Positions 42,398 to 51,036 of a DNA stretch of 55,787 nt are shown here, in pieces; position 1 is the first letter of the stretch, and each line of letters opens with the position of its first letter. Location of the stretch: assembly GCA_013373445.1 (NCBI GenBank), contig JABXHV010000009.1:1-55787 (forward strand). Reading direction: 5' to 3'. The position numbers and the translations under genes are program-made. The stretch is from Paracoccaceae bacterium (GTDB lineage Bacteria > Pseudomonadota > Alphaproteobacteria > Rhizobiales > Stappiaceae). The notes under the pieces are model-generated. The model was not told where the DNA came from. It was given only the letters and a program-made list of their open reading frames with translations, and made no database searches.

Positions 42398-43267
42398 ATG
42401 GCGGACACCCGAAAACATATGAGCAATAACAACTCCGAAATTTCGTTGGTTAAACTGGAGAGCCGTCATCTCGAAGGCGCCTTGAAACTATCCCAGGAAT
42501 TCTCCTGGCCTTATCGTTTGGAGGACTGGCAGTTCGCCGCCGAGGTTGGCGAAGGTGCAGTCCTGGAACGGGACGGAGAAGTTCTCGGGACAGCTATGTG
42601 GTGGCGCTACGGAGAGCGGTTCGCCACGGCCGGCATGATCATTGTAACTGCCAGTGTCCAGGGCGGCGGTCTTGGGTCGCGGCTCTTCAACGCGTTGCTG
42701 GACGCCACCGAAGGACGAAATGTCCTTCTCAACTCTACCGAAGATGGGCTGCCCCTGTATCGTCGCCGCGGTTTTGAGCCCTGGGGTATGGTGCATCAGC
42801 ATCAGGGCGTTTTGGCCGTTGTGCCGACGGTGGACCGAAGTGACGATATTCGTCCGGCGACGGCCGACGACTTGGAAGCCATACAGGCCCTTGATGAACG
42901 CGCGATCGGAATGCCGCGTCACGGTCTCGTTGCCGCGCTTTTCGGCGCCGGCGAAGGAACCGTGCTCGTGCGCGATGGCGAGATCGTCGGCTCTGCCATA
43001 TGCAGACGATTTGGACGTGGATATGTGGTTGGCCCTGTCGCAGCAGCCAGCGTTGAGGACGCAAAGCAACTGATCTGTGCGCACCTCGTCGAACTAGGCA
43101 GCCAGTTCGTTCGCATCGACGTATATGCCGATGACGGGTTGAGCGACTGGCTCAAGGAACTCGGACTCCCACTGGCCGGCGAAGCTGTGTCTATGGTGCA
43201 TGGAACCAGACCTGCCCCGCTCGCGCCATACCACATGTATGCGGTCGCGAACCAATCTTTCAGTTAG
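42398..43267 (+). CDS. Two-domain GNAT N-acetyltransferase (YitH-like), second copy
   Basis: This 289-residue protein has a GNAT domain (VTASVQGGGLGSRLFNALL; LYRRRGFEPWGMVHQHQGVL) and a YitH-type C-terminal domain (DGEIVGSAICRRFGRGYVVG; FVRIDVYADDGLSDWLKELG). It parallels the protein at 26096 over its whole length, including HQHQGV and FGRG motifs. The ATG at 42398 is used; one at 42419 is possible. The DSD1-type gene follows after 7 nt, so the two act together, plausibly acetylating the amino compound handled by that enzyme or its product. Confidence 0.86.
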   Translation: MADTRKHMSNNNSEISLVKLESRHLEGALKLSQEFSWPYRLEDWQFAAEVGEGAVLERDGEVLGTAMWWRYGERFATAGMIIVTASVQGGGLGSRLFNALLDATEGRNVLLNSTEDGLPLYRRRGFEPWGMVHQHQGVLAVVPTVDRSDDIRPATADDLEAIQALDERAIGMPRHGLVAALFGAGEGTVLVRDGEIVGSAICRRFGRGYVVGPVAAASVEDAKQLICAHLVELGSQFVRIDVYADDGLSDWLKELGLPLAGEAVSMVHGTRPAPLAPYHMYAVANQSFS

Positions 43268-43274
43268 GAGAAAA

Positions 43275-44456
43275 ATGATGGATGCCACGCAAGTTGATCC
43301 TGAGGCCCAGGGGAACGGCTTGACCATAGATGGTTTGGTCACCCCGGCACTACTGCTCGATGAGGGAAAGCTTGAACGCAACATTGAGCGGCTTGCAAAA
43401 CATGTGAGCGGTTTGGGTGCCGTGCTGCGTCCGCACATGAAAACCGCCAAGAGCATTGATGTTGCCCGGCGCGTCTTTCCCGGTGAACCGGGCCCGATCA
43501 CGGTCTCGACCCTTGCCGAGGCGGAGTATTTCGCCGAATCCGGATTCACCGACATCACGTACGCTGTCGGCATCTCACCGGCTGCGGCTGTCCGGGGCCT
43601 AAATCTCTCCCGTCGGACCGGCGCAAATGTGAAGTTTCTCCTGGACACTGTGGAGCAGGCCGACGCGCTCGGCGAGGCGGGAAAGAAAGCCGGTATCACG
43701 CCATCGGCCTTTATTGAACTCGACGTCGACGATCATCGTGGCGGCCTGAAGCCGCTCGACCCGGCCCTTGTCGATGTCGCCAACCGGATGAAAGCAGCCG
43801 GGGTGGAACTCGCGGGTGTGCTGTCGCATGCCGGTGAGTCCTATGCGCTCAACACCAGGGAAGCGCTGGTGGCCGCCGCAGAGAATGAGCGGGTTGCAAC
43901 CGTTAAGGCAGCGGACATCCTCAGGGCGCAAGGCCATGCCTGCCCGATCGTGAGCCTCGGCTCCACGCCGACGGCGCATTTTTCGGAGAACCTCGAAGGC
44001 GTCACCGAAGTGCGCGCCGGTGTCTACATGTTTTTTGACCTCGTCCAGCACGGTGTCGGCGTATGCACGCTCGACGATCTGGCGATCTCGGTGCTTGCGA
44101 CCGTTGTAGGCGCAAAGCCGGAAAAGGGCTGGATCCTTGTGGATGCGGGCTGGATGGCGCTGTCACGCGATCGCGGAACGGCCAGCCAGGAAGTCGACCA
44201 GGGCTACGGTGTTGTCTGCGACGAAAAAGGTCACGTCTATGATGACGTGATTGTCTCCCAGGCCAGCCAGGAACACGGAATCCTGGCCCTTCGTCCGGGA
44301 TCAACAAAAACCATGCCTCACCTGCCGATTGGCTCAAAGGTCCGGATACTGCCAAATCACGCCTGCGCCATGGCGGCTCAGCACGATTTCTACAGCGTCG
44401 TGAATGGCGATAGCCCAGCTATCCGAGCGCGCTGGCCACGCATTCGCGGTTGGTAA
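43275..44456 (+). CDS. DSD1-family PLP enzyme (D-threonine aldolase/D-serine dehydratase-like)
   Basis: This 393-residue enzyme has a fold-type III alanine-racemase-like barrel with the likely PLP lysine Lys56 in LRPHMKTAKS, and a C-terminal DSD1 domain whose zinc site is visible as QEHGIL and ILPNHACAM. Members cleave D-threonine or erythro-beta-hydroxyaspartate to glycine plus an aldehyde or glyoxylate, or dehydrate D-serine or D-threonine. The ATG at 43275 follows TAGGAG. It is co-transcribed with the GNAT gene and followed by an aldehyde dehydrogenase gene, which could take the aldehyde product. Confidence 0.9.
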   Translation: MMDATQVDPEAQGNGLTIDGLVTPALLLDEGKLERNIERLAKHVSGLGAVLRPHMKTAKSIDVARRVFPGEPGPITVSTLAEAEYFAESGFTDITYAVGISPAAAVRGLNLSRRTGANVKFLLDTVEQADALGEAGKKAGITPSAFIELDVDDHRGGLKPLDPALVDVANRMKAAGVELAGVLSHAGESYALNTREALVAAAENERVATVKAADILRAQGHACPIVSLGSTPTAHFSENLEGVTEVRAGVYMFFDLVQHGVGVCTLDDLAISVLATVVGAKPEKGWILVDAGWMALSRDRGTASQEVDQGYGVVCDEKGHVYDDVIVSQASQEHGILALRPGSTKTMPHLPIGSKVRILPNHACAMAAQHDFYSVVNGDSPAIRARWPRIRGW

Positions 44457-44571
44457 GCCCTTCACGTGATCACAACGCCGGGCAATCCGATGATCGCCCG
44501 GCGAGACCAAAACTTTCGCCCCTGATTTCCGCCGATTTTCGGCACCTTTTCGTTATGAAGGATATTATCCC

Positions 44572-46029
44572 ATGAACGCAGCTCTCAAACATCTTGCCGC
44601 TAACAACAGGCTGGGTCGGTTCTTCGTTGACGGCAGCTGGGTGGATGCATCTGGCACCGAAAAGGGCGCCGTCACCAACCCGGCAACAGAGGAAGTGATT
44701 GCCCATATCGCATTGGGCGATCAGAAAGACGTCGACATGGCGGTGGCAGCGGCACGACGCGCCTTTAAGTCATGGTCGCGCACCACGCCCGAGTATCGCG
44801 CCGAGCTGCTCACCCGCCTTATTTCGATCCTGGAAGGCCGCACCGAACTGCTGGCGGAGTGCATAACAGCCGAAATGGGGGCTGCCATCAGCTATGCGCA
44901 GGCTGCCCAGGTGCCGCTCGCACTTGCACATATCAAGACCTCTCGGGACGTCCTGTTGTCCTTCCCGTTTGTCGAGCAACGCGGTCACACCGCGATCGTC
45001 CGTGAGCCAATCGGCGTTTGCAGTTTGATCACACCGTGGAACTGGCCGCTCTTCCAGATCACTGCCAAGGTTTCACCCGCTCTTGCAGCGGGCTGCACCG
45101 TGGTGCTGAAACCAAGCGAGCTCGCTCCGCTCGACGCTCTGTTGTTTGCAGAAGCGGTTGAGGAAGCTGGCTTTCCCGATGGCGTCTTCAATCTGGTGAA
45201 TGGGGATGGCCCGACTGTCGGCCAGAGAATGTCCTCTCATCCAGACGTCGACATGGTTTCCATCACAGGCTCAACCCGCGCCGGCATCCTCGTGGCGCAG
45301 GCCGCAGCGCCGACCGTCAAGCGTGTCGCACAGGAACTTGGCGGGAAGTCTCCCAACGTCATCCTGCCTGACGCGGATCTTGAGCGCGCTGTCCCACCTG
45401 GCGTCGCATCGGCATTCCGCAACCTTGGCCAATCCTGCAGCGCACCAACGCGCATGATTGTTCCTCGCGAGCTGCTGCCCCAAGTCGAAGAGATCGCCTT
45501 TAAGGCCGCGTCCGAAATTGTGGTCGGAGATCCACTTTCTCCGGAGACGACCCACGGAGCGATAGCGAATGTAGCGCAATTCAAACGCGTCCAGATGATG
45601 ATCGAGGCTGGCTTGGCCGAAGGCGCGAAGCTGGTAACGGGCGGCGCAGGCAGACCGGACGGGCTGACGGCCGGCTTCTATGCAAAGCCGACAATCTTTT
45701 CCGAAGTTCGAATGGACATGAAGATCGCCAGTGAAGAAATCTTCGGACCAGTTCTCTGCATCATCCCTTATGACACGGTTGAAGAAGCCATCGAGATTGC
45801 CAATGACACCGTCTACGGGCTTGGCGCGCAAGTTCAAGGTACGGACATGACCGTCGTGAAGGACGTTGCGGCACAAATCAGGTCCGGTCAGGTTCATCTC
45901 AATTACCCGGCATGGGATCCGCAGGCTCCCTTCGGCGGCTACAAACAATCCGGCAACGGGCGCGAATATGGACCGGAAGGCATGGCCGAGTACCTCGAGG
46001 TCAAGTCGATACTGGGCTATTTCGAATAA
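44572..46029 (+). CDS. Aldehyde dehydrogenase family protein
   Basis: This 485-residue NAD(P)-dependent enzyme shows TPWNWPLFQITAKVSPALAAG, the co-factor loop SITGSTRAGILVAQAA, the general base QELGGKSPNV, the catalytic cysteine in RNLGQSCSAPTRM and EEIFGPVLCIIPY. It resembles medium-chain/aliphatic ALDHs. It follows the DSD1-type gene by 115 nt, and a short-chain aldehyde from that reaction is one possible substrate. Confidence 0.9.
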   Translation: MNAALKHLAANNRLGRFFVDGSWVDASGTEKGAVTNPATEEVIAHIALGDQKDVDMAVAAARRAFKSWSRTTPEYRAELLTRLISILEGRTELLAECITAEMGAAISYAQAAQVPLALAHIKTSRDVLLSFPFVEQRGHTAIVREPIGVCSLITPWNWPLFQITAKVSPALAAGCTVVLKPSELAPLDALLFAEAVEEAGFPDGVFNLVNGDGPTVGQRMSSHPDVDMVSITGSTRAGILVAQAAAPTVKRVAQELGGKSPNVILPDADLERAVPPGVASAFRNLGQSCSAPTRMIVPRELLPQVEEIAFKAASEIVVGDPLSPETTHGAIANVAQFKRVQMMIEAGLAEGAKLVTGGAGRPDGLTAGFYAKPTIFSEVRMDMKIASEEIFGPVLCIIPYDTVEEAIEIANDTVYGLGAQVQGTDMTVVKDVAAQIRSGQVHLNYPAWDPQAPFGGYKQSGNGREYGPEGMAEYLEVKSILGYFE

Positions 46030-46165
46030 GTGTCGGGCTCATACCTCGGACGCTGCGCCGATCCAGGCGCGGCCTCCTCACAATCCGCATTCACACATCT
46101 GGTTGTGATCTGCGCCCACGTCTTCGCGGCAGGTCGGCGACCATGAGCCGTCATGGAAAAGCTGG

Positions 46166-47068
46166 ATGAGCGCGACGGGCTCAGTTGCGCACCCCGACGA
46201 GCGGCCGTGGCTGGGTGCGTTTCTCAGAGTGCTGGCAGGCCTGCTCTTCGCAGCCTTATCGGTCTGTGTGAAGGGCCTGTCCGGCTCAATCCCGCTCGGC
46301 GAAATCGTCTTCTTCAGATCGCTTTTTGCGCTCATCCCCCTGGCAGTGTTTCTCTGGGTGCGGTCAGAGTTGCCTTCGGGGCTTGCGACGCGCCGGCCCC
46401 TCGGCCACCTGCTGCGCTCAGCGCTTGGCGCAGCAGCCATGTTTACCTCTTTCGCCGCAATCGCCCGCCTGCCGCTCGCCGAGGCGACCCTGCTTGGCTA
46501 TCTTGCGCCGATCTTCACAGCAATCGCCGGCGTCTTTATCCTGTCCGAGCGGATGACCACTAGGCGGGCCAGCGCAGTAATCATTGGCTTTAGCGGAATC
46601 TTGGTTCTGTTCTGGCCCGAGCTTAATGGCGGCCAGATTTCCAGCGATCGGCTATTAGGCTATCTATTGGGGCTTCTTACAGGTGTATTGACCGCGTTGG
46701 CACTGATCACGGTCCGCCGCCTGAACCGCACTGAGAGCGCAGGCTCTATCGCCTTCTACTTCATCTTGACCTCGATGATCTGCGGGTTGGCAACCATGCC
46801 CCTAGGTTGGGTAATGCCTGACCTGACCGGGATTGTGATGCTGGTCATGGCAGGAATATTCGGCGGGCTGGCGCACATTGCCAGCACGCTCGCGTTTCGC
46901 AATGCGGAAGCATCTTTCCTCGCCCCTTTTGACTATTTGGCGATCATCTGGCCGCTATTGGCGGACCTGCTTCTCTTCGATCAACCGATCTCATCGGCTT
47001 TCATCGTGGCGTTGCCGCTTGTTCTGGTTGGTGGCGCAATCCCCGTCATGGGTCGCAAGAAGCCCTAG
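46166..47068 (+). CDS. EamA-family (DMT superfamily) transporter
   Basis: This 300-residue protein has about ten helices in two EamA repeats (GEIVFFRSLFALIPLAVFLW; SFLAPFDYLAIIWPLLADLL). It is the last gene of the rightward unit and could export an amino acid or a toxic intermediate. The hairpin terminator at 47121 follows. It differs clearly from the EamA protein encoded at 7027 and is closer to the RhaT/YdcZ-like S-adenosylmethionine-carrier group by general appearance. Confidence 0.87.
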   Translation: MSATGSVAHPDERPWLGAFLRVLAGLLFAALSVCVKGLSGSIPLGEIVFFRSLFALIPLAVFLWVRSELPSGLATRRPLGHLLRSALGAAAMFTSFAAIARLPLAEATLLGYLAPIFTAIAGVFILSERMTTRRASAVIIGFSGILVLFWPELNGGQISSDRLLGYLLGLLTGVLTALALITVRRLNRTESAGSIAFYFILTSMICGLATMPLGWVMPDLTGIVMLVMAGIFGGLAHIASTLAFRNAEASFLAPFDYLAIIWPLLADLLLFDQPISSAFIVALPLVLVGGAIPVMGRKKP

Positions 47069-47120
47069 GGTCAGGCCCTAGAGGCATGAGCGACGCGATC
47101 AACTGCCTCCCCATAAACGC

Positions 47121-47157
47121 AAAATCCGCCCCGGCAAGCTCGGGGCGGATTTTTTGT
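47121..47157. terminator. Strong bidirectional terminator
   Basis: AAAATCCGCCCCG (47121-47133) pairs perfectly with CGGGGCGGATTTT (47141-47153), with A and T runs on both sides. It ends the EamA unit and probably also the leftward gabD-like operon. Confidence 0.92.
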
Positions 47158-47193
47158 TCTACTGGCAGTAGTTCAGCGAGTTGGCTTGCGGCC

Positions 47194-48651
47194 TTACCCA
47201 AGACCGCCCATGTGAAAAGCCTTCACTTCGAGATATTCCTCAATCCCGAGTTGGCTACCTTCGCGACCCAAACCAGATTGCTTGACGCCGCCAAACGGCG
47301 CGACTTCCATTGAGATTGCGCCTGTGTTCAATCCCACCATGCCGAATTCCAGCGCTTCGCCGACGCGCCAGGCGCGGCTCAGGTTTTCGGTGTAGAAATA
47401 GGCAGCCAAGCCGAACGGCGTTCCATTGGCGATCTCGAGAGCCTCATCCTCGGTATCGAAGCGGAACAACGGAGCCACCGGCCCGAAGGTCTCTTCGCGT
47501 GCAAGCAGCATCTCTGTCGTGGCCCCAGTGAGGACAGTCGGAGAAACATAGTTCGATCCGGTCTCCAACTTGCGTTCAGCGGTATGCACTTTCGCGCCCT
47601 TGGTGATGGCGTCGGCAACATGGCTCTCGATCTTCTCGATCGCTGCGCTGTTGATCATCGGTCCGATCGACACATCCGCGGAGGTGCCAGGGCCGACCTT
47701 CATTGCGTCGACGCGCTTCGCCAGCCTGTCAGCAAATTCATCATAGACAGCGCTTTGCACCAAAATCCGGTTGGCGCAAACACAGGTTTGGCCGCCATTG
47801 CGGAATTTCGAAATCAGCGCGCCCTCGACCGCCAGGTCGAGATCGGCATCTTCGAAGACGATGAAAGGCGCATTGCCACCCAGCTCCAGGGAAAGCCGTT
47901 TGATGCTGTCGGCCGCTCCCTTCATGAGCAGCGAACCAACGCGGGTCGAGCCGGTGAAGGAGATTTTCCTCACGGTCTCGTTGGCCATGATCTCCGCTCC
48001 GATGGCTGTCGGCATGCCGGTGACGATGTTGATCACACCGGCAGGAATGCCCGCACGCTCAGCCAGAACGCCAAGCGCAAGCGCGGAAAAGGGCGTGAGT
48101 TCGGATGGCTTAATCACCACGGTGCATCCGGCGGCCAGCGCAGGAGCGACCTTGCGCGTAATCATTGCGTTCGGGAAGTTCCAGGGTGTTACAATCCCGC
48201 AGACACCGACAGGCTGCTTAAGAGTGATAATGCGCCTGTCCGGCGTCGGTGAAGGGATCGTCGACCCGTAAACACGCCGGGCCTCTTCTGCGAACCACTT
48301 GACGAAAGAAGCGCCATAGGCAATCTCGCCACGCGCCTCAGCCATGGGTTTGCCCTGCTCGGTGGTCAGGATCAGGGCAAGATCGTCGACATGGTCGAGC
48401 ATGAGGTCGTGCCAAGCCTCAAGCAGCGTTGCCCGCTGTGCGGCTGTCTTGCTCTTCCAACCGGCATAGGCCTCATTTGCAGCCTCGATCGCAGCCCGTG
48501 TGTCGCTTTCGTCCATGTCCGGCACGGTGCCGATCGACAGTCCAGTCGCCGGATCGCTTACGTCCAGCTTATTTCCAGAACGGGCCTCAACCCAGTCTCC
48601 GCCGATCAGGGCGCTCTGGCGCAGAAGCGCGTTTCCAATCAATGCATTCAT
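47194..48651 (-). CDS. gabD: NAD(P)-dependent succinate-semialdehyde dehydrogenase-like ALDH
   Basis: This 485-residue aldehyde dehydrogenase has the GabD-type features GIVTPWNFPNAMITRKVAPALAAG (read in parts), FTGSTRVGSLLMKGAADSIK, SLELGGNAPFIVFEDADLD and the catalytic cysteine in FRNGGQTCVCANR, where the second Cys is the GabD redox-switch position. The ATG at 48651 follows CAGGAG; the frame is open to 48759. It is the last gene of a leftward operon and would convert succinic or a related semialdehyde to the diacid. Confidence 0.88.
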   Translation of the reverse strand: MNALIGNALLRQSALIGGDWVEARSGNKLDVSDPATGLSIGTVPDMDESDTRAAIEAANEAYAGWKSKTAAQRATLLEAWHDLMLDHVDDLALILTTEQGKPMAEARGEIAYGASFVKWFAEEARRVYGSTIPSPTPDRRIITLKQPVGVCGIVTPWNFPNAMITRKVAPALAAGCTVVIKPSELTPFSALALGVLAERAGIPAGVINIVTGMPTAIGAEIMANETVRKISFTGSTRVGSLLMKGAADSIKRLSLELGGNAPFIVFEDADLDLAVEGALISKFRNGGQTCVCANRILVQSAVYDEFADRLAKRVDAMKVGPGTSADVSIGPMINSAAIEKIESHVADAITKGAKVHTAERKLETGSNYVSPTVLTGATTEMLLAREETFGPVAPLFRFDTEDEALEIANGTPFGLAAYFYTENLSRAWRVGEALEFGMVGLNTGAISMEVAPFGGVKQSGLGREGSQLGIEEYLEVKAFHMGGLG

Positions 48652-48667
48652 TTCAATACTCCTGAGA

Positions 48668-49711
48668 TCAGTCCAACGCTTCAAGCACTGCTGCGGTGAT
48701 TGCCGAGGTCTTGTCCTTGCCCGGATTGACCCCAACGCCCTTTTCGGTCGCGGTGGCAATCGCGGCCATTATCCGGTCCGCCGCCTGTTTTTCCCCGAGG
48801 TGCTCAAGCATCATTGCGGCCGACCAGATGGTCGCGATCGGATTGGCAATCCCCAGATGGGCAATGTCCGGAGCAGACCCGTGCACGGGTTCGAACATCG
48901 ACGGCACAGACCGGTCCGGATTGATGTTTGCCGATGCGGCGAACCCAAGCCCGCCCTGGATAGCGGCACCCATGTCGGTGAGAATATCGCCGAAGAGATT
49001 AGACGCGACGATCACGTCAAGACTTTCCGGAGCCATGATCATGCGCGCAGCCAATGCGTCGACATGATAGGAAGTCACCTCGACATCCGGGAATTCAGCC
49101 GCAAGTTCGCGAGTGACCTCATCCCAGAACACCATCGAATGTTTCTGCGCATTCGACTTGGTCACGGATGCCAGGCGACCACTGCGCTGGCGTGCCTGTT
49201 CGAAACCGTAGCGAAGAATGCGCTCAACGCCCCGACGGGTAAAGACAGAGGTTTCGACGACAACTTCAGAGGGCGTGCCCTGATGAACGCGCCCTCCAGC
49301 ACCCGAATACTCGCCTTCCGTATTCTCACGAATGCAAAGAAGGTCGAAGTCCGTCGCCTTCAACGGCCCGTTGACCTTTGGCAGCAGGCGGTGCGGCCTG
49401 ACGTTGGCATATTGATCGAACGCCTTGCGGATCGTCAGCAGCAAGCCGTGCAGGGAGACCGAGTCCGGCACTTGTGCCGGCCATCCCACTGAACCCAGGA
49501 GGATGGCGTCGAAACCGCGCAAGGTCTCGATGCCGTCGGCCGGCATCATCATGCCGGTTTCGTTGTAGTAGGCGCAGGACCAGGGGAAAGTGGTTTCGGA
49601 AAGTCCGAACCCTTCCTGATCCGCAACCTTGCTCAACACCTCCCAGGATGCCTCGATCACTTGAGGACCAATGCCGTCTGCCGGAATGAGTGCAATGTCG
49701 TATTTTTTCAT
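48668..49711 (-). CDS. Tartrate/D-malate dehydrogenase-like (isocitrate/isopropylmalate dehydrogenase family)
   Basis: This 347-residue enzyme is a member of the beta-decarboxylating dehydrogenase family. Landmarks are IPADGIGPQVIEASWEVL, the substrate loop RPHRLLPKV, CIRENTEGEYSGAGG, the catalytic Lys region TKSNAQKHSMVFWD, NLFGDILTDMGAAIQGGLG (metal Asp) and EPVHGSAPDIAHLGIANP. The Trp in GSVGWPAQVPD and TEGEYSGAG pattern suit the tartrate dehydrogenase/decarboxylase (TtuC/DmlA) branch. It follows the cupin gene by 27 nt and precedes the gabD-like gene by 16 nt. Confidence 0.88.
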   Translation of the reverse strand: MKKYDIALIPADGIGPQVIEASWEVLSKVADQEGFGLSETTFPWSCAYYNETGMMMPADGIETLRGFDAILLGSVGWPAQVPDSVSLHGLLLTIRKAFDQYANVRPHRLLPKVNGPLKATDFDLLCIRENTEGEYSGAGGRVHQGTPSEVVVETSVFTRRGVERILRYGFEQARQRSGRLASVTKSNAQKHSMVFWDEVTRELAAEFPDVEVTSYHVDALAARMIMAPESLDVIVASNLFGDILTDMGAAIQGGLGFAASANINPDRSVPSMFEPVHGSAPDIAHLGIANPIATIWSAAMMLEHLGEKQAADRIMAAIATATEKGVGVNPGKDKTSAITAAVLEALD

Positions 49712-49738
49712 TTCATCAGTCCTGGTAGTGGCGGGCGA

Positions 49739-50092
49739 TCAGCTAACGATGACGTAGATCTTGCGCACTGTTTCGATCGTCTTCCAGACACCGACAAAGC
49801 CAGGCTTCATCACGAAACTTTCGCCCGCGCGATAGACGACCGGTTCACCACCCTCCGGTGTCAGTTCGATCACGCCCTGGAGAAGATGGCAGAATTCATA
49901 GGTTTCACCCTTGATCGAATGGCTAACGCCGGGCGTTGATTCCCAAACTCCGGTCCGAACCGTCCCGTCCTTGGATTCATCCATCGGCCAGCTTTTCAGC
50001 TGCGGATCTCCGGAAATAAGACGGTCGGGCGCAGGCACCGATTCCTTTGGGGCGAAACTCGGATTGTGGTCGATCTTAACGATGCCGGTCAT
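49739..50092 (-). CDS. Cupin domain protein (DUF861-like)
   Basis: This 117-residue single-domain cupin has DGTVRTGVWESTPGVSHSIK, ETYEFCHLLQGVIELTPEGG, and AGESFVMKPGFVGVWKTIET, matching the Cupin_3/DUF861 pattern shared with ureidoglycine aminohydrolase. Family members often sit in amine or amino-acid catabolic operons as small accessory proteins; the role is unknown. It lies between ghrA-like and ttuC-like genes with gaps of 17 and 27 nt. Confidence 0.85.
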   Translation of the reverse strand: MTGIVKIDHNPSFAPKESVPAPDRLISGDPQLKSWPMDESKDGTVRTGVWESTPGVSHSIKGETYEFCHLLQGVIELTPEGGEPVVYRAGESFVMKPGFVGVWKTIETVRKIYVIVS

Positions 50093-50109
50093 GATTTTTC
50101 CTTTGTAAC

Positions 50110-51036
50110 TCAGTAGTTGCGGTTGCGGTCGACGAGACCAATGAGGTCCTCGCCCTGAAGATGTCGACGAATGTTGTCGCTCACGGCGATTGCAGCCGTG
50201 GAGGGCTGGGTAACGCTTGCTATATGAGGAGTCAGCATGATCCGGGGATGCGACCAGAATGGGTGATCGGTCGGCAACGGCTCGGGCTCCGTGACATCGA
50301 GCACAGCGGACGCCAGGTGTCCCTGATCAAGCGCGTCCAGCAGAGCCTGATGATCAAGCTGGCGGCCTCGTCCGACATGGACCAATGAGGCGCCTTTCGG
50401 CAGCCGGGAAAACAGCGGCGCGTCGAGCATGCCGGTTGTTTCGTCGGTCAGCGGCAAAAGGCAGATCAGGATATCGCTTGTCGCGATCAGCTGCTCAAAA
50501 CCATCGTCGCCGCTCAGACAGGTAACGCCCGGAATGCTCTTGGCGCTGCGGCTCCAACCCGACAGCGGAAAGCCGAAGGGCGCGAGACGATCAAGGACCG
50601 CCTGGCCGAGAACCCCGAGACCGAGAACGCCGATACGTCTTTGCGCGGTTTGCGGCTGATCGATTGCCTGCCAGAGAGCCTTGTTCTGATGTTCCTTGTA
50701 GCCGATGAAATTGCGGTGAAGCATCAGAACCGAGAGCGCGACATATTCCTGCATCATGCGGACAATGCCATCCTCGACCATGCGGACGATCTTCACATTG
50801 GCCGGAAGTCTGTCAGAGGTGAATTGATCCACGCCGGCGCCGGTCGAGAACATGATCTCGAGATTGGTGTAGCGTTCGATGTCTTCCGGCATCAGCCAGC
50901 TTAGAAGATAGCGCACGTCGTCCGGATCCACGGAAGCCGCGTCGAACGAGAACGGGACACCCTCGGGCAAGGCGCGCTCAAACACCTCTGCAAAGGCTGC
51001 TGCACGGGATTGGTCCATGTTACAGAGCAGCGTCAT
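50110..51036 (-). CDS. ghrA: D-isomer-specific 2-hydroxyacid dehydrogenase, GhrA-like
   Basis: This 308-residue enzyme resembles glyoxylate/hydroxypyruvate reductase A. It has GLGVLGQAVLDRLAPFGFP (NAD(P) site), CLLPLTDETTGMLD, HVGRGRQLDHQALLDALDQG with the catalytic Arg region, DVTEPEPLPTDHPFW (Glu) and TPHIASVTQP (His). It would reduce glyoxylate, hydroxypyruvate or a similar 2-keto acid. It heads a leftward operon with the cupin, the tartrate/D-malate dehydrogenase-like gene and the gabD-like gene. Confidence 0.9.
   Translation of the reverse strand: MTLLCNMDQSRAAAFAEVFERALPEGVPFSFDAASVDPDDVRYLLSWLMPEDIERYTNLEIMFSTGAGVDQFTSDRLPANVKIVRMVEDGIVRMMQEYVALSVLMLHRNFIGYKEHQNKALWQAIDQPQTAQRRIGVLGLGVLGQAVLDRLAPFGFPLSGWSRSAKSIPGVTCLSGDDGFEQLIATSDILICLLPLTDETTGMLDAPLFSRLPKGASLVHVGRGRQLDHQALLDALDQGHLASAVLDVTEPEPLPTDHPFWSHPRIMLTPHIASVTQPSTAAIAVSDNIRRHLQGEDLIGLVDRNRNY

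Noticed and set aside
41123-44456. Beta-hydroxyaspartate cycle (bhc) operon
   Set aside because: OCD-family and DSD1-type genes are present, but the aspartate-glyoxylate aminotransferase and the beta-hydroxyaspartate dehydratase are missing and the genes are divergent rather than in one operon.
26096-49711. Ectoine/hydroxyectoine degradation cluster
   Set aside because: An aminotransferase, Lrp regulator, OCD-type protein and ALDHs fit, but there is no ectoine hydrolase, no EutB-like threonine-dehydratase homologue and no EnuR regulator.
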